Assembly: GCA_026874595.1 (NCBI GenBank)
Contig: CM049321.1
Location: 7,438,979-7,502,978 of the forward strand
Reading direction: 5' to 3'
DNA: 64,000 nucleotides
Source: Sipunculus nudus
Taxonomy: Eukaryota > Annelida > Sipuncula > Golfingiida > Sipunculidae
Under the pieces are notes generated by a model. The model did not search any database. It had not been told where the DNA came from and saw only the letters and a program-made list of their open reading frames with translations. A program made the translations under genes and the position numbers. Below are positions 45,508 to 56,858 of the stretch, one piece after another; within the stretch, counting starts at the first letter, position 1, and each line of letters starts with the position of its first letter.

Positions 45508-45705
45508 TTTCAGAAGCGGATCCAGAGGTGTTACAGGGGGTCGACCCCGATCCCCCTTTTTTGTTTTTGTTTTTGCAGGGTTTCAATCAAATTTATGTGG
45601 TCTGGACCCCCTTTCCGGACCTTGGGACCTTTATTTGGTTTTGTCATATTAGTCCTCATGTGTCGGACACCATCTTTTCCAAAATCCTTGATCCGACCCT
45701 GGGTA
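45508..45705. mobile_element. Possible hAT-type MITE
   Basis: The left end CAGAAGCGGATCCAGAGG and the complement of the right end, CAGGGTCGGATCAAGG, resemble the widespread CAGGGGCGGATCC terminus of hAT-like elements. The centre has GGACCCCC and GGGGGTCGACCCC words. An 8-bp target duplication is not visible. Sequence on both sides (TATTGCGAT words) seems to be one interrupted repeat. Confidence 0.45.
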
Positions 45706-46757
45706 TGTGGTAGTGTATTGCGATACGTATATTGCGATATTTTCATTAAACTAAATTTATAGGAAATCATTAAGTGTGTTTTATTTATAATAAATAAATG
45801 ATAAATATTATAATAATTATTAATTTTTTTTAATGTTAAATATAATTTCAAAATAAAAGTTAATGCAGATAAGTTTTATTAAAAACACGAAATATAACAA
45901 TATTACTTAAATTTAACGTACATTTAAAATCAAAGTTTTGTGCAGGCTTTACATGGGCAAACAACTTGTCAGTTAGAGAATTCTAGACTGTAGTTTAGCA
46001 CAGAGAGTGATAGATGATGTGCACAATAACAGACATGAAACACCTCGCAAGGCTAAACATTAAAACTATAAAACTATAACACTTGATCTTCCTGTAGTTA
46101 TCGTAAGATGTGAGAAGAGAATATTAATGACCGCGTTCAATACTTATTTATTTTGTGTGTGTGTCTGCATGGAAATATTTCTCGTATACAAATAAGTCAT
46201 CGAGCAGACATGCACATTCCTATGTCGGACCTTTGATCTTTGGTATGTGAGACCAGCTGGAATATTTCTACTGAACGGCTGGGGCTTCCATTTTAAGCCT
46301 GTCTTTTATCCCAGCCCATTTAGATATATAAATTTGGTTAAATTCTTTTAACATAAATTTTACTTTAAAAAATCAGTTAAGGCACAATTTATAAAATATA
46401 GAAAAATATCGGTATTTGAAAACTGTATCGAAATACGCAACATGCGAATCACAGTATCGCGATATACCCATATATCGATAATATCGGGCAGCCGTATTGG
46501 ACACCAAGCCATTTGTCTTGCTATGGTTCCCTGAGCCTGTAGCCTGAACGACCGCATTATGTTTTAAGTGACATGGGCAATAAAAATGTCAATAATGTGT
46601 CAATATGTCAATAAAAAAATTAAAAAGACCAAATTGCGCCGTCGTGATTTCCCCACAATAATAGACTCGATCTAATATATACTAGATCATTCACAGATCG
46701 CATATACCCCCAAAATACCTTTCTTCTTCTTCGTATGCAAGTTGTCGGTAAAGGCAG
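45706..46757. other. Noncoding DNA, nothing firm
   Basis: AT-rich; repeated ATATTGCGATA/TATCGCGATA words at 45715-45740 and 46450-46480 only. Confidence 0.35.
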
Positions 46758-46925
46758 CCGACGTCATCATACAGTCTGATCTGCTGCACTGTGTGGTCAT
46801 TAGGTGGAGGAAACCGGTGAACTCAGAGGAAACCACTGACCCTGGACAGGCCTACAACCCACTCGCACAGACACGCCGTGGATCGAACCCGCGTCGCCAG
46901 TGGAGAGATGAGCCAAAAATGCACA
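46758..46925 (-). mobile_element. tRNA-derived SINE, family S1, inverted and truncated
   Basis: The complement contains GCGGGTTCGATCCACGGCGT (B box intact) and CACCGGTTTCCTCCAC, matching 7507-7700. The tail is missing. Confidence 0.7.
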
Positions 46926-46979
46926 CTTTGGGGAAGTGCATGGTGTTAATTTATCTTCAGTTGGGGGGGGGGATGACTC

Positions 46980-47000
46980 GCAGGCGTAGGAGGTTAATTA

Positions 47001-47087
<87 letters not shown>

Positions 47088-47130
47088 CATAGAAGGTTAA
47101 TTAAATGTTATATATATATATATATATATA
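46980..47130 (+). repeat. (TA)n microsatellite in two blocks
   Basis: A TA run (about 47008-47084), then a diverged copy of the left flank (GGAGGTTAATTAAATATT versus AGAAGGTTAATTAAATGTT) and a second TA run. The repetition of flank plus TA tract indicates a local tandem duplication. Confidence 0.9.
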
Positions 47131-47387
47131 ATATATGTTGCCGTCTCTCTCTCTCATACCAAAGACCAGCTTGACAATAATGACCCAGTACGGGGAGGAA
47201 CAGCGGTTTATGCAGTAGTTGATTTTGTAACAGTAGTTGATGTGGCAGTTAAGTTTTGAATTCTACAAATATAGTACAAAAAACATATGAATATGATAGC
47301 AACATGTCTATTTGATTTTTACACATTTTAAGAAGACAGAGAACATACAGGACATGACAACTTACTCTAGGCAAGCTGTGATTCAGT

Positions 47388-49135
47388 TCAATAATGGCCG
47401 TAGTCAAGTGTGAGACAAACTGTAGTCTTCAGGTTTGTTTCTCTGGGGTGGCTTTTGATTCCGGGATGACCTACGAGGGGCCGAACACGGACGCTCAGGT
47501 TGGCAATCGTCGTGCTCGAGAAAATTGGTGGTTCACTTGTCACGCCTTCCGTCCGGGTGATGTGGACAGGCTGTTCTTCATCAATGTTCTCAGTCTGGTC
47601 TCCCATTTCATGTTCATGGTATTCAGCCATATCACTCACTCCGTGGTCACTTTCAGGAACGTCTTCTGTAACATCAGGAATATCCACATTTACAACTCTC
47701 ATTGGACCAGTTACTATAGTAACAATTCAGTTATCGTCCATTTCAGTTACATTATTCTGAGTGTCGACGTAGCGTGGTATACAGATTCTGGAGCTGATGG
47801 GTTCAGGTCAGTTTCTAACAACATGAATTCGTCCTCTGATTCATCCTCGTATTCTGATTCATCAGATTCTCTTTCCCTGACGGTTCTTTTTCCGGGGTTT
47901 ATTTGAGTCAGATTGATCCGAAACCGGCATTAGTGGTAATGTCGCTGGTTAAAGCAGCATGTTTCTGCGCAAAGCCCTCTTTTGGCCTTTTCCATCTTCT
48001 TTTCGAACAACGTAAACTGGTATCTCTTTATTCAGCTGAGCCTAAACGATGTACACATCTTTCTCCCAGTGATCCGCCAGTTTTTGCTTCCCTTTGAATG
48101 CGACATGCATTACCAAAACCCGATCTCCAGGTGTAATTAAGTTTCCGGGACCTTCATTTCGTATCGCTCTTTCGATTTCCTTGCTGCTTTCTCCGATTCA
48201 TAGCGGGCAACGTCATATACATACAGCATCCTCTCCTGGAAGTCACGGACAAACTCAGAGGGACTTCGTTCTGTTTCATCTTCTACACATATCCCTAATG
48301 CTATATCCACTGTTAGTCTTGGGTGTCTGCCAAATATCAAGTAGAAGGGCTAAAATCTGGTACCTTTTTGCTTTGTGGCATAATAGGCGTGTACCAAACT
48401 CGGGACGTATGATTTCCAATCTACCTTTTGTCATCCCAAAGTGTCCCAAGCACCTGCAGCAGAGTTCTTTTAAAGAGCTAGCAAATCTCATTTCCTTTGG
48501 GGTGATAAGGAGTGGTACGACTCCTCCTTATCCCAGTAATCATGCAGAGGTTTCTAATGAGTTCAGATTCGAAATTCCGGCCCTGGTCACTGTGTAGTCT
48601 GTTTGGAAAGCCGTATTGCACCAATAGATGATCAAATAGGGCGCGAGCAGTTGTTTTAGCAATTTGGTTCTTCGGTGAATGGCGATTGCCAATGGTCCGT
48701 GACAACTAAGATGTTGGAAATTCCGCTTTTTGACTCTTCCAAAGACAAGTTATCTATACAGAGGAGTTCCATGGGATAGGTGGGTGTCGTTTTCACCATA
48801 GAGGCACATAACTTAGTGGAAGGAGCCTGTTGTCGTACACGTCGTTCACAACCATGTATCCTCATCTTGACATCTCTTACCATCCTAGGCCAGTAGAATC
48901 TGGAACGCACAAGGTCGATCATGCGCTCATAACCAAGGTGTCAACTGTCGTCATGGAGACCTATGACTGCTTCTTCCCGCGGACATCTAGGAAGTATCAA
49001 TTGATATCTCGTTTGGCCTGAAATGGTACAGCGACGCTAGAGAACACTACCTCTCAAGCACAGTCGATCCCACTCTCGAAAAAAAATCCTACAATCGGGA
49101 TCTGCTCTAGCTGGTCCGTCTATCGTCCTCCTATA
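47388..49135 (-). pseudogene. Decayed Ty3/gypsy retrotransposon, integrase to polyprotein end
   Basis: Minus-strand pieces in order: pre-integrase linker with REWDRLCLRG (about 49040-49135); zinc-binding region with FYWPRM and CERR, where the second Cys of the usual CxxC is Arg (48820-48920); first catalytic Asp in CIDNLSLEESKSGISN (48700-48760); second Asp in [11 protein letters not shown] (48560-48600); then [11 protein letters not shown] (48480-48510), after which the third catalytic Glu region is lost to a stop and changes; an integrase C-terminal part (48137-48340); and an acidic then Arg/Pro tail (47388-47702). At least one frameshift near 48690 and several stops break it. No gag, protease, reverse transcriptase or LTR pair was seen, so it is a 5'-truncated, inactive relic. 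Confidence 0.85.
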
Positions 49136-51639
49136 TTTATAAAAGTGGCTGCCTTTTTTCCTTTGCAAACTCGGGATATGACTGACTTGTGTAGGATTTA
49201 AGTAATAAGTGATGTGTGATGCATGTAACGTTGTAAGAAATCACAACTACCCACCACCACTCATAAGTGGACTGACCCGTTAATAAGCTACCCCTATGGA
49301 AAAGTAGGCTGTCCTGGGACAAGGTGCAAAAATGTCACTTATTCTCTAGCAGCCCACGTCGGGGGCGGCACTTAGTTAAGTCACTTGACGTGCTATGGGG
49401 CTAAACGTTAATAGGCATAAGGGGAAATCTTTTAGTACCCGCCGCGATTGTTATAGCTCCCCGACTATCACGTTTAACTAACAGACTTGTAGTATATGTT
49501 TTGGCTTAGTCATAACAACCATTGACAGGCTACACAATCTAGATATAGTCTCCCCTCCCCTTCCCCGAGGCTTCAGCAACTTGCCAAAACCTCCAGACGT
49601 TAAGCTGAATCCATTGCCCTGCACCGAGCTTCAAAGACGTAACCATGACTATGATGCAGGCAATGTCAGTTACTTACTATGGCCCCATTCACTCTTAAGG
49701 TACCTCCCTATCCGCAAAATATCTAAAAATAGATCTCAATTAATTTTTAAAGATTATTTTATAGGAAAAGGGGTCATAGATCAAGGACGAAGTGATTGAT
49801 TATTCGGGAGAATTCATTTATTTATGCAGGTGTTGTAAGGGGGAAAGCACAGGAGACGGCAGGCAAAAGGCGTGAACCTGGATGAATTTAGATTCGCATT
49901 TGCAAACTTATTCCACCGATCCGATTATATTTTTATTCTTCTTAAGCCCTTGGCTCATCAATCGATAAAATTTCATCAGAATTCATTGGGAACATTCGAT
50001 GACACGGCTCGGAGACACATGAACACACACGATCACATAACACACTGCCACCTTCGTTAGAGATGGTAAAAAATTTTATTATAAAAGCAATGTCAAATGG
50101 TGACCTTTATACCAGTCATTTTGTAAAAAGTCTGCTGTTTTTATAAGATCTGTGTAATGTTCATTTCTATTGACTTGTGATAAATTAAATAATTTAACCA
50201 TACATTTTGTCAAGATAATACAAGAACAGATAAGATAGATAAGATAAGACATTACTGCCTCAAAGGAATTTGTAGATGCCACTGATTTTCGTGTTACATT
50301 GAGTCACTGAATGTGAAATAATATCATTGTGGATCATGAGCCATAAAAAATATATGAACATCACAGGCAAATTAGATAAGAAATACAGATAAAAGAGTAA
50401 ATAAATGCATTTGTCTCAATGAAGGAGCATTTTATCAATAAACTATTTGGTGTTATCAATGAAAATGTGATGTTGCAGGTATTCTTATTTTCTTTTTGCT
50501 TATTCCTTTCGCATGGGAGTAAACACTTGTAGCTTACATAAAGTACTAAAGTTTTTCTTTGGATTTAGTCGGGATATACAGTTGCTGTAACATGTTAAAA
50601 CATGTTTAAAACGTGTGCTGAAATATATACTTTTTTACATGTATTACTTAGCGTTTCTGTACGTTTGGCCCCAATACCAGCATTAACGGACAAGGAAACT
50701 GATAAAATTTGACATCATCGTAACATGCACGCGGTCTTCATTTTCTTCTTCTTCTCACCTGCTCATTGTATCATGAACAAGAATTACTTAAGAGTACATA
50801 AATATTTGTAATAAAATGTGCATTTTCTCGCACTATTTGTTGTCTTCATTAGAATGTACCAAGAATATATCCTAAGAATGTCTTTGTTTTATAACACAAT
50901 AAAAAGTAACCTGCTAACTCCCAAATTTTCAAATGTAAACATCTATGGGTTATGCCATCTCTCCGGCTACAAACTAACTCATCGATAAATCTAAGTACGG
51001 TAACCATGTAAGCAACATAGGTACCATCGGTATGGTTATAGGTTGACTAATCCACTACATAGCAGCCTTATCTATATGATGAAATGGACTTCCCTATTGT
51101 TCAACCAATGAGAGTCGTCTCTGGCTGATTCATTCTCTATAAAAAATAAGGTGATACCACTTAGTCGAAAAGTGTGCCAAGGAGTCAGGAGTCATTTAGT
51201 CATTTACTTAGTACCTTTTAGTTAGTAACGCTATAGACGAAGTAGCTTAGGTCCAGTCAAAGGTGATAAGCTTGGATCTAATGGCGTTTATATCAGGTTA
51301 TTAATTTATCTTAGATAATTATATGGTTAAGCTAAATGACTGGCAGTATAGCCCATTTCGGCTCAATGATTACATTTATTCCAAATTTGGACAGATCTTT
51401 TGGCCATATTGATGATGTAAAATTACTTCTACCACCTGGCTAAACTTCAGCTACCAGTTTGAGGTTGATCAGTGACATGTCGCAAATAGTGTTGAAAACA
51501 TTGCACAAACATCTGTGGATAATTTTAGGCCGTTCAGTCCATTACCTTTTAAAGGGAAATTTCAAGTTTGTTTTTATTTTCATGAACACTTAGACGTTAA
51601 CTTCTATGGGTAACATCAATAACTGCAGTCAGTGTTGTA
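49136..51639. other. Intergenic DNA, nothing recognised
   Basis: No exon with good splice sites was seen. A TATAAAAAATA motif near 51138-51149 is isolated. Confidence 0.4.
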
Positions 51640-53150
51640 TTCAAGTCAAAACCACCCAAGCCCGAGTAAAAATCAGAGTCAAGCCCGCTCGAGTCGACGT
51701 CCAACACCTAGATGTCCAACTTCTACGAGTCCGAGTCTTTTGGAAATTGAGTCCAGGCCAGAGACAGAGTCTAGCTTAAGATAGATATCTTATATATGAA
51801 TAATATATATAAAATAACATACTTAACATAAAACTGAAATACCTGACTTGGCCTTAAACTATGTGTGCTGTTCATGTATTAATTAATAAATTATGATGGG
51901 ATAATACGTCCGCTTATTTAGCTTGAGTCTTAATGCGCATTTGGCTCATAATATAACACATCATAACCACATATAATATATAAATGCGGTGAGATACACG
52001 TGATTATAACATGTTCGCTCCCTTTTACACCTTTTTTTACACTTACGCCTCGTATGGAGCTTATTTCCTTATCTTAAAGCATGCAGTCTATCGACAGGTG
52101 ACAACCATTCCGTCCTTCAGACTTATAACTGGGGGGGGGGGGGGAGGTAATTGTGTTCCGATTTAATTACATTTTTCAATTAGACCTACGGACAGCTGTG
52201 TAAACATTTGCCCCGGGTATCTGTTTATCCTCACGTGGCTTAATCTCAGGTACGCCACATCAGAAGGAAATACTATTTTACGCGTGAAAAGCTGTTTTTA
52301 ATCTTCTACTTTTCCGGTATAATAAGCCACATCAGGTGGTACGGCGCAGTTTTAGTAAGCCACATAAGGACTTTAAGTACGCCACATCAGGACACACACA
52401 CATTCGTGATATGGACTTCCTGATGTGGGATACTTTTTCTGTTGTTTTACCCATGACTTGAAGAGAATGAGAGGCAATAACTCTCAGACTTGCGTACATA
52501 ACTTAAATGGTATTTCCCGTTTTTCCTTATAGATTTCCAGTGATATGCTTCATGGTACTTTTTTTATTTCTTTAGCCTTTTTATTGGAAAACATTTTTAT
52601 AAATGGTTTCTTCATTGGGATTCTCGTACGTCGGAGATTTATGGTAATCCCCTCCCCTTCAAGCGTGGTACTCAAACACAGGAATTACGCCGCAAAAGGC
52701 GAAAAATACGTCATATCATGATCCGCACACACACAGACACACCCACCCACAGACCCTAACACACATTACGTCAATTACACATGCCAAACTCATTAAAACG
52801 TACAGTTTATTGGCGCAATGAAATACAAAAAGGCGCTTTTTACACGTTTAAGCAAAACAATGGACTTTCATCTGAACATCACACATATGCTTTCATTTAT
52901 AGCTACGTACCTTACTTACAAATATTACAAGGATTAGACTATAATAACGTTATAAAATAGAATACTGGTAAATGAAACATGTGGTACATACTCAGTATGT
53001 ATGTGTTTATTGCATTAAAATGATTAAAGCTTTAAAAGTAAATGATTCATATTATATTTACACTCCCTGAAGATTCTGGCCTGTATGTACATTTATATAC
53101 ATATGTATATAAAATATCTGTACGTGTTTTCTCCAGCTGGGTTATGGCTA
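51640..53150. other. Intergenic DNA with small repeats
   Basis: A GAGTC-rich stretch at 51640-51775 (like 5575-5690 and 30785-30865), a G-run at 52131-52146, and four CCACATCAGG/CCACATAAGG words at 52250-52400. A gene end is expected at the right border (Ig gene 3' UTR). Confidence 0.4.
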
Positions 53151-53325
53151 CTTTATTTACTAAAACAAGCGTTTTTAACCAATTATTGTACTCATTACAC
53201 AAAGTAACTTTATACAGTATATCTATATTATAACCAATTTAATTACAAAAATATATACATATATAAACTGATAATAATTTACATATCTTGATGGTGAGAT
53301 ATTTACAAACATCCCGAAATCCGTT

Positions 53326-53423
53326 TTACCAAAATTTCCCAAGGAATCGGAAGAAGATCAGCATTACAGCGACACCTGCCGGTCTGTAGAATAGACAAGG
53401 TGCTGAAGACGTCGCTTGCAATA
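53326..53423 (-). CDS. Ig gene exon F (hydrophobic C-terminus, stop)
   Basis: Reads LLQATSSAPCLFYRPAGVAV then MLIFFRFLGKFW and TAA at 53328-53326. The acceptor is TTCATTAG|TAT; phase 1 matches exon E. The short hydrophobic end without a cytoplasmic tail suggests GPI anchoring with a possible Ser/Ala omega site in ATSSAP. A possible poly(A) signal (complement of AATAAA) lies at 53152-53157. Confidence 0.75.
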
Positions 53424-56289
53424 CTAATGAATATAAAAATAAAAGAAGTTGTTAAAGAAAGAGTTCTCTGAACAGTTCTCAAAATAATGAATTCACTCTT
53501 ACATTTGTATATTAAATCAAGAATCCAACGAAATAAGTTACAAATTAAGCTGGTTAAATTTAATGTATGATTGTATTGTAACGATACATCATTACCCCCT
53601 ATGTCATTCTATGACAAATATCAGATTGGTATCGACAGATTTTCCTGTCTTGATACGTTGACAGTATAAATAGTTTATGCAACTTATTAGCCTTTTCTTT
53701 TTGATAAAATTATGTTTAAATGTATGAAATAAACTAGGACCAGAGTTGTGAGCAAAAGCGATATTATGTTCTTAGCGTTTCCCGTGTGAACGTAATTATT
53801 TCTTGTTCTAGGAATAGGTTGGTAAATCATGTTTAATGACTGAAAGAAAAGCAACTGGTGATCGATTGTTAATCGATTGTTTCATGTACCTGTTATGCTT
53901 ATCAATTTGTCTCCATTCTGTCACCAAGGACACATCAGCACAATGATGTACAGTCGATCCCGTTTAATTGAATATTGTATTTGTCAACGATAATATCCAT
54001 TTAAGAGGGCTATTCAAATAAATGGGGTCTTAATGTTCAAGGTTGTAGCCGTCACTATGATACTATGATTTGCTATCGGATGGCTTGTTTGTGTATTTCG
54101 TATTATTCAGAGCGTTCTAAATTATCTGTTTTGGAATTTTACTTTTAATGATGTTTCAATTCATTAGCTTTTATTTATTTATTTATGCATACCCATTAGA
54201 AAAAGACAGTAATCTTCATTAATAAGCATGTGAAAACTATATATCATGTTGTTATGCTGTTTTGAAACTATGATCATGTACTTCAAGATATGCCGATCCA
54301 GTTTGTTCTAGTTTTGTTTATCCATACAACTTGTTCGTGTTTCTCACAGAATTATAAGTTCTTTTTTACCCATATTTTGGCATGTAAATTATTTCTTTGC
54401 ATACAAATAGGCCTTTGTTATTGAATAAATTAACAATTAAACTGATTATGAAGAAAAATGACCGATCATCGATATAATAGATTTATCGGGAGAACACTTA
54501 TCATTTCTTCCCATGGGGGTTTGGGTGATGCGACTACAGATGCAGAGCTATTAGTGTATTTAAGCTTAATACATAAAACGTTAGCACCTATCACGTGACA
54601 TTTAGACAATCGCACCTACAGGTCACGTGTAAAGGTGCGCACCTGAAGTAATATTAACAAGCGTAGGCCCACATCACGTGGTAGGTGCGCGTCTCGAAAT
54701 AATAATTACAAAGGTGTGCCAACTCCACCTGGTAGATGCGCGCCTGGACGTAACGCTAACAAACGTAAGCAACACCACGTGGTAGGTGCGCGCCTGGACG
54801 TAACGTTAGCAAACGTAAGCAACACCACGTGGTAGCTGCGCGCCTGGACGTAACGCTAACAAACGTAGGCCACACCACGTGGTAGGTGCGCGCCTAGACG
54901 TAACGTTAACAAACGTAGGCCTTCTCAACATGGTCCGGTGGTACGTATATTTATCCGGAGGGATAAATAATATAAAGAACAGAGGCTGTGCCTTGCTGTG
55001 ATTGGCTGGCGCCAATGTACTTCACGCCGTTGATTGTATTTAAAAATTACTTATAAATTTATTCTTTTATTACTCTTCCCCTAAATGTTGGTGATACCTG
55101 TATAAGACATAATAAGACATTATTAAGATCTAATATTTCACGTTAGAGTGGTTTTGTTCTAGATTTAAGTGCCCAAGGAAAAGTGTTATGTATAAAATCG
55201 TTTTTTTTAATTGCTTATTTCTTTCTACCTGTCTTGTCACTACTGGTTGAAGAGAATGAATTAAAAGTGAACTGAAGCATTAATCATAAAATCAAATATT
55301 TTCACTAATTTAATGTAAGTACTTTAAATTGTGATATTTTTTTTCTATATAAAAATTGTTTTTGAAAATAATATGTTTACAGAAAAGCAGGTATATAAGT
55401 CTGACCGGCCAATTTTGGGCATCCTTTAAAAAAATAAAAAACATTTCATCAAATTCTCCTAGCTTCTAAACGAATCTTACAATCTCATTTTATGGTTGAA
55501 AAAAAAAATCCGTCAGGATTCAGTTTAAAAAAAAATCTATTATAACTAATTTTCAATATGCAAATGTGTTATGTGATAGTGAAATGGGATTTGAGATACA
55601 TTTGGATGACTGGAGACCTCTAGTGGTGACATAAGAATTTACTCACGTGCGTGGAAGGTTACGGTCCGGAAGCGGGACCTCTCCACCCCGTTGATTAAGT
55701 TAGTGGCCTCACAGCGGTAAACGTTACGGCTCTTGTTCATCCCGGGCATGACCGGCAGCACGTTTCCTTCAACTGTAACAAAATTAACGAATCCTCATGG
55801 TAAATTCTAAGATGATCAAAAATGATTAAAGTGCAGATTTTAGGACTGAAATTTAGCAACAGATTGTATTGAACTCCGAATCCAATTTCCATGACGACAC
55901 TTTATGGTGAGACATTATAATAGAAGAAAATAATGTTTTTACATTCAGAAAGGCATAACGTGGAATTTTCGGTTAAATCTCAATTATTAAAGTTGACTCA
56001 AGACCCTGAAATATAATTTGAAAATATCTCTTTTTAAGTCACAGCTTGGTCCGTATTTTTCTAAGTTTTTATGACGTCACGGTATACGACACGGCTAATA
56101 TCATCATGTGTACATCTCTGATTGACCTCTTTAACAAAATGTAAGCACATCTTGTTTCAACTGAATAAAGTTCATAAATACATAAAAAGCTGCATAATCA
56201 TTAAAGTAAATACATATGTATGCCTAAACACGTAGAACGCGAGGACTCCACTCCTAAATAAGTTCTAAAGTAATGGATTCAGACTTCAG

Positions 56290-56334
<45 letters not shown>

Positions 56335-56826
56335 CAATCAACATGATTAATGCTTCAGTTCACTTTTAATTCATTCTCTTCAACCAGATGTGACCAGACA
56401 GGTAGAAAGAAATAAGCAATAAAAAAAAAAACGATTTTATACATAACACTTTTCCTTGGGCACTTAAATCTAGAACAAAACCACTCTAACGTGAAATATT
56501 AGATCTTAATAATGTCTTATTATGTCTTATACAGGTATCACCAACATTTAGGGGAAGAGTAATAAAAGAATAAATTTATAAGTAATTTTTAAATACAATC
56601 AACGGCGTGAAGTACATTGGCGCCAGCCAATCACAGCAAGGCACAGCCTCTGTTCTTTATATAATTTATCCCTCCGGATAAATATACGTACCACCGGACC
56701 ATGTTGAGAAGGCCTACGTTTGTTAACGTTACGTCTAGGCGCGCACATATGTATGCCTAAACAGGTAGAACGCGAGGACTCCACTCCTAAATAAGTTCTA
56801 AAGTAATGGATTCAGACTTCAGACCC

Positions 56827-56858
<32 letters not shown>

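Noticed and set aside
45296-45851. Overlapping frames of 73-118 residues on both strands
   Set aside because: They overlap a probable MITE and each other, with no recognised domain or splice context.
47394-47906. 170-residue plus-strand frame
   Set aside because: Antisense shadow of the gypsy polyprotein tail; the minus strand has the recognisable retroelement motifs.
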